A stretch of DNA of 64,000 nt, taken from positions 6,827,952 through 6,891,951 of the forward strand of contig ML682003.1 of the NCBI GenBank assembly GCA_007922195.1, written 5' to 3'. The position numbers and the translations under genes were made by a program. The stretch comes from Podocnemis expansa (taxonomy: Eukaryota; Chordata; Testudines; Podocnemididae). The notes under the pieces were generated by a model. The model searched no databases. It was given only the letters and a program-made list of their open reading frames with translations, and was not told where the DNA came from. This document shows, piece by piece, positions 62,241 to 64,000 of this stretch. The first letter of the stretch is position 1. Each line of letters starts with the position of its first letter.

Positions 62241-63967
62241 AAGTGGTCCCCTCTTCACAGCCCTGAAACTACTTCAAGGAAATGCAACATCCCAATGCCA
62301 GACAAAAACATAGCTTAAGAAAACTTGGTTTGCTAACTTGTCTGGCCAGGAATCACTTAGCAAGCTGTGGCTGTAAAATTTACTCTTCCTATTTGTCGGA
62401 AAAATTATTTCCCTATGTATCTGAAAGATTTCTGCCCAGCTCTTTGATAGTTATGCAACAGACACACGTAAATCAATTAAGGTGGTGGGATGTGATCAGT
62501 TATTAACTGTTTCGTAATGGGCTATGATTGGAATTTCGCAGCACTAGCTTTTAAATGCTTGGTTATGGTACAGTTAAGCAGGACCCAAGTTTTAACTACG
62601 TAACTGGGGACCAAAAGGAAGCTCTTTGGACCCCAACTCCAAGACACTGAGCTGCCACACCTCAACACCCTGCCAACCACACCGTACTGCGGTCCCCAGA
62701 TGATCCAACCCTGATGGGCCACCACGAGAAGTTTTTTTTTTGCCTTTTTGGGTGGGGTGAGCATTGTATGTTTAGTGTGTGTGCTCTGTTTTGGTAACTG
62801 GTAGTAAAAAAGACTCAGAATAAGGACACTTCTGTGCAAGGCTAGTAAAATATCCTGCAAACCTGCAGAGAATTATGCCTGTAGCCCTACAGGGTGCCTC
62901 AATTAACCAGGTTACACCCAGACCCCTATGGCTGGGGAATGGGTGACCCTGAGCCTGCAAGTGTGAACTGGACAAGGATTGGTGTTTTTTCCCCCAGAGC
63001 CTTGAGGACTGGGAAAGAGGTGGGGATGCCTGAACAGGTTTATGCCTTGAGCTCTACAAGCTGGGGAAGGTGGGGTGCCCCAAGCCCACAGGTACCAGGA
63101 GGCTAGCAGAGGGGCCTTTTGTTCAGCCCACAGAGCACAAGCTGGTCCTTCCTGCTCCCCACAGGCCCTGCTACAAGGTGGCCCCACTACTCAGCTCCAC
63201 ACACCTGGCAGACAGACAGCCCCTACCCCACTCAGCTGCAGAACCTCCTCCATGCCAGCAAGTCGGGGACACAGAGCGGTGGCTCAGCATGGGTATGAGA
63301 TGGAGCTGCTGACACTTGGCAGGCCGAATGGGAGAGCCAGTGGACCACACCTGGCTATCAGGGCCTCTTCTCCATCTAGAGGCATCCTAGGATGCTGTGG
63401 GTGGGTTGCTGGTACCCAACACTGCCACTGCTGAGAATACAACCACACAGCCTGCGAGAATGCAGTGTATGGACAGCACAGACACACCCCAGGTGCTTGG
63501 AGAGCCCCCACAAAATCCGAAAGGGTGCCCTGAAACAGAAACCTGGCTGAAGTTGCCCCCTAAAACACCAGCATCAAACCAGACCTGTGAACAGAACAGG
63601 TGAATGCCTCAGAGATCAAGGTCACATCCCCACAGTTACTCAGCCCTCACTCACTCAACAGCCAACCACAACCCTGCCCATTCTCTGCTCCCTTAGTGAA
63701 CCACCCTGGCCTTTCCAAGGAGGCAGGACCCCAGGCCCCTCTCTCCATCATCATGCTGCAGCAACAGACAAGCCCATTTCTCATATTCATAGTGGTAATC
63801 ATAGCCCAACCACACCAGCTGCACACTGCACTGGGATCCACAGCCTGCAGGGCCACAGCTCCCTACGAGCCAGACCCTCCGAGGCATCGTCAACAGCACA
63901 GGGTAGGAACAAAGGCACCTTTTTATACAGTCATGTCACATCAGCAGGTCATTCAGGTTTAAGGCAA
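62241..63967. other. Intergenic sequence upstream of GRINA
   Basis: No exon, domain or repeat end could be supported. In mammals PARP10 lies on this side of GRINA; nothing resembling it is visible in the remaining 1.7 kb. Confidence 0.35.
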
Positions 63968-64000
63968 GTTCCAAAGGAGCAGCGGTGTTAGTCTACTTCA
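63968..64000 (+). mobile_element. Penelope-like/SINE-like repeat, cut by the window end
   Basis: 'ttccaaaggagcagcggtg' followed by 'ttagtctacttca' matches the left end of the unit at 32,336 ('ttccagaggggtagccatg', 'ttagtctagttca'). Confidence 0.7.

Overview
This is vertebrate nuclear DNA, most likely from a turtle. It holds spliced genes with GT-AG introns and many CR1 LINE copies, two of which end in the ATTCTATG-type tail. It also carries hAT and foldback MITEs, a DIRS element, and short repeats with a 'GGTAGC..TGTTAGTCTAG' end that I associate with turtle genomes. The species call is inference. No prokaryotic operons, CRISPR arrays or tRNA genes were seen.

Two host genes are recognisable, both on the minus strand. 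GRINA (TMBIM3/LFG1) is complete, with six coding exons between 60,621 and 54,758. They splice in frame into 346 codons, with a poly(A) signal at 53,832. SPATC1 (speriolin) is represented by three in-frame coding exons between 22,128 and 18,911; its C-terminal exons are not found here. The order GRINA then SPATC1 on one strand matches the mammalian arrangement I know (human 8q24.3), but the interval is swollen by transposons. A third, unrecognised candidate multi-exon gene lies on the plus strand at about 44.4-47.5 kb.

Most of the rest is transposon inserted into transposon. At 0-4.5 kb there is CR1 with an ORF1 SGNH-esterase remnant and an LTR broken by a hAT element. At 4.5-10.3 kb a restriction-like-endonuclease-type LINE remnant holds a CR1 copy, which itself holds a solo LTR, plus a Penelope-like fragment. 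A foldback element lies at 11.4-12.1 kb, and a CR1 RT copy and another foldback element at 13.4-17.2 kb. At 23.7-26.0 kb is a young CR1 with a 791-codon open frame. At 26-31.5 kb CR1 copies carry a foldback MITE, a hAT element with an internal minisatellite, and a second solo LTR of the same family. At 31.7-39.2 kb one CR1 is split by a Penelope-like element and a 5.7-kb DIRS retrotransposon. At 39.5-42.2 kb lie an endogenous retroviral LTR, primer site and gag start, with the LTR split by CR1, hAT and foldback insertions.

The most notable unexplained structure is a set of seven foldback elements. They share GGCTATGTCTACA-like or GGCTGTGTTCACAC-like ends and have 3-bp target duplications in the three clearest cases. 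Their interiors are built from different short CG-centred palindromes.
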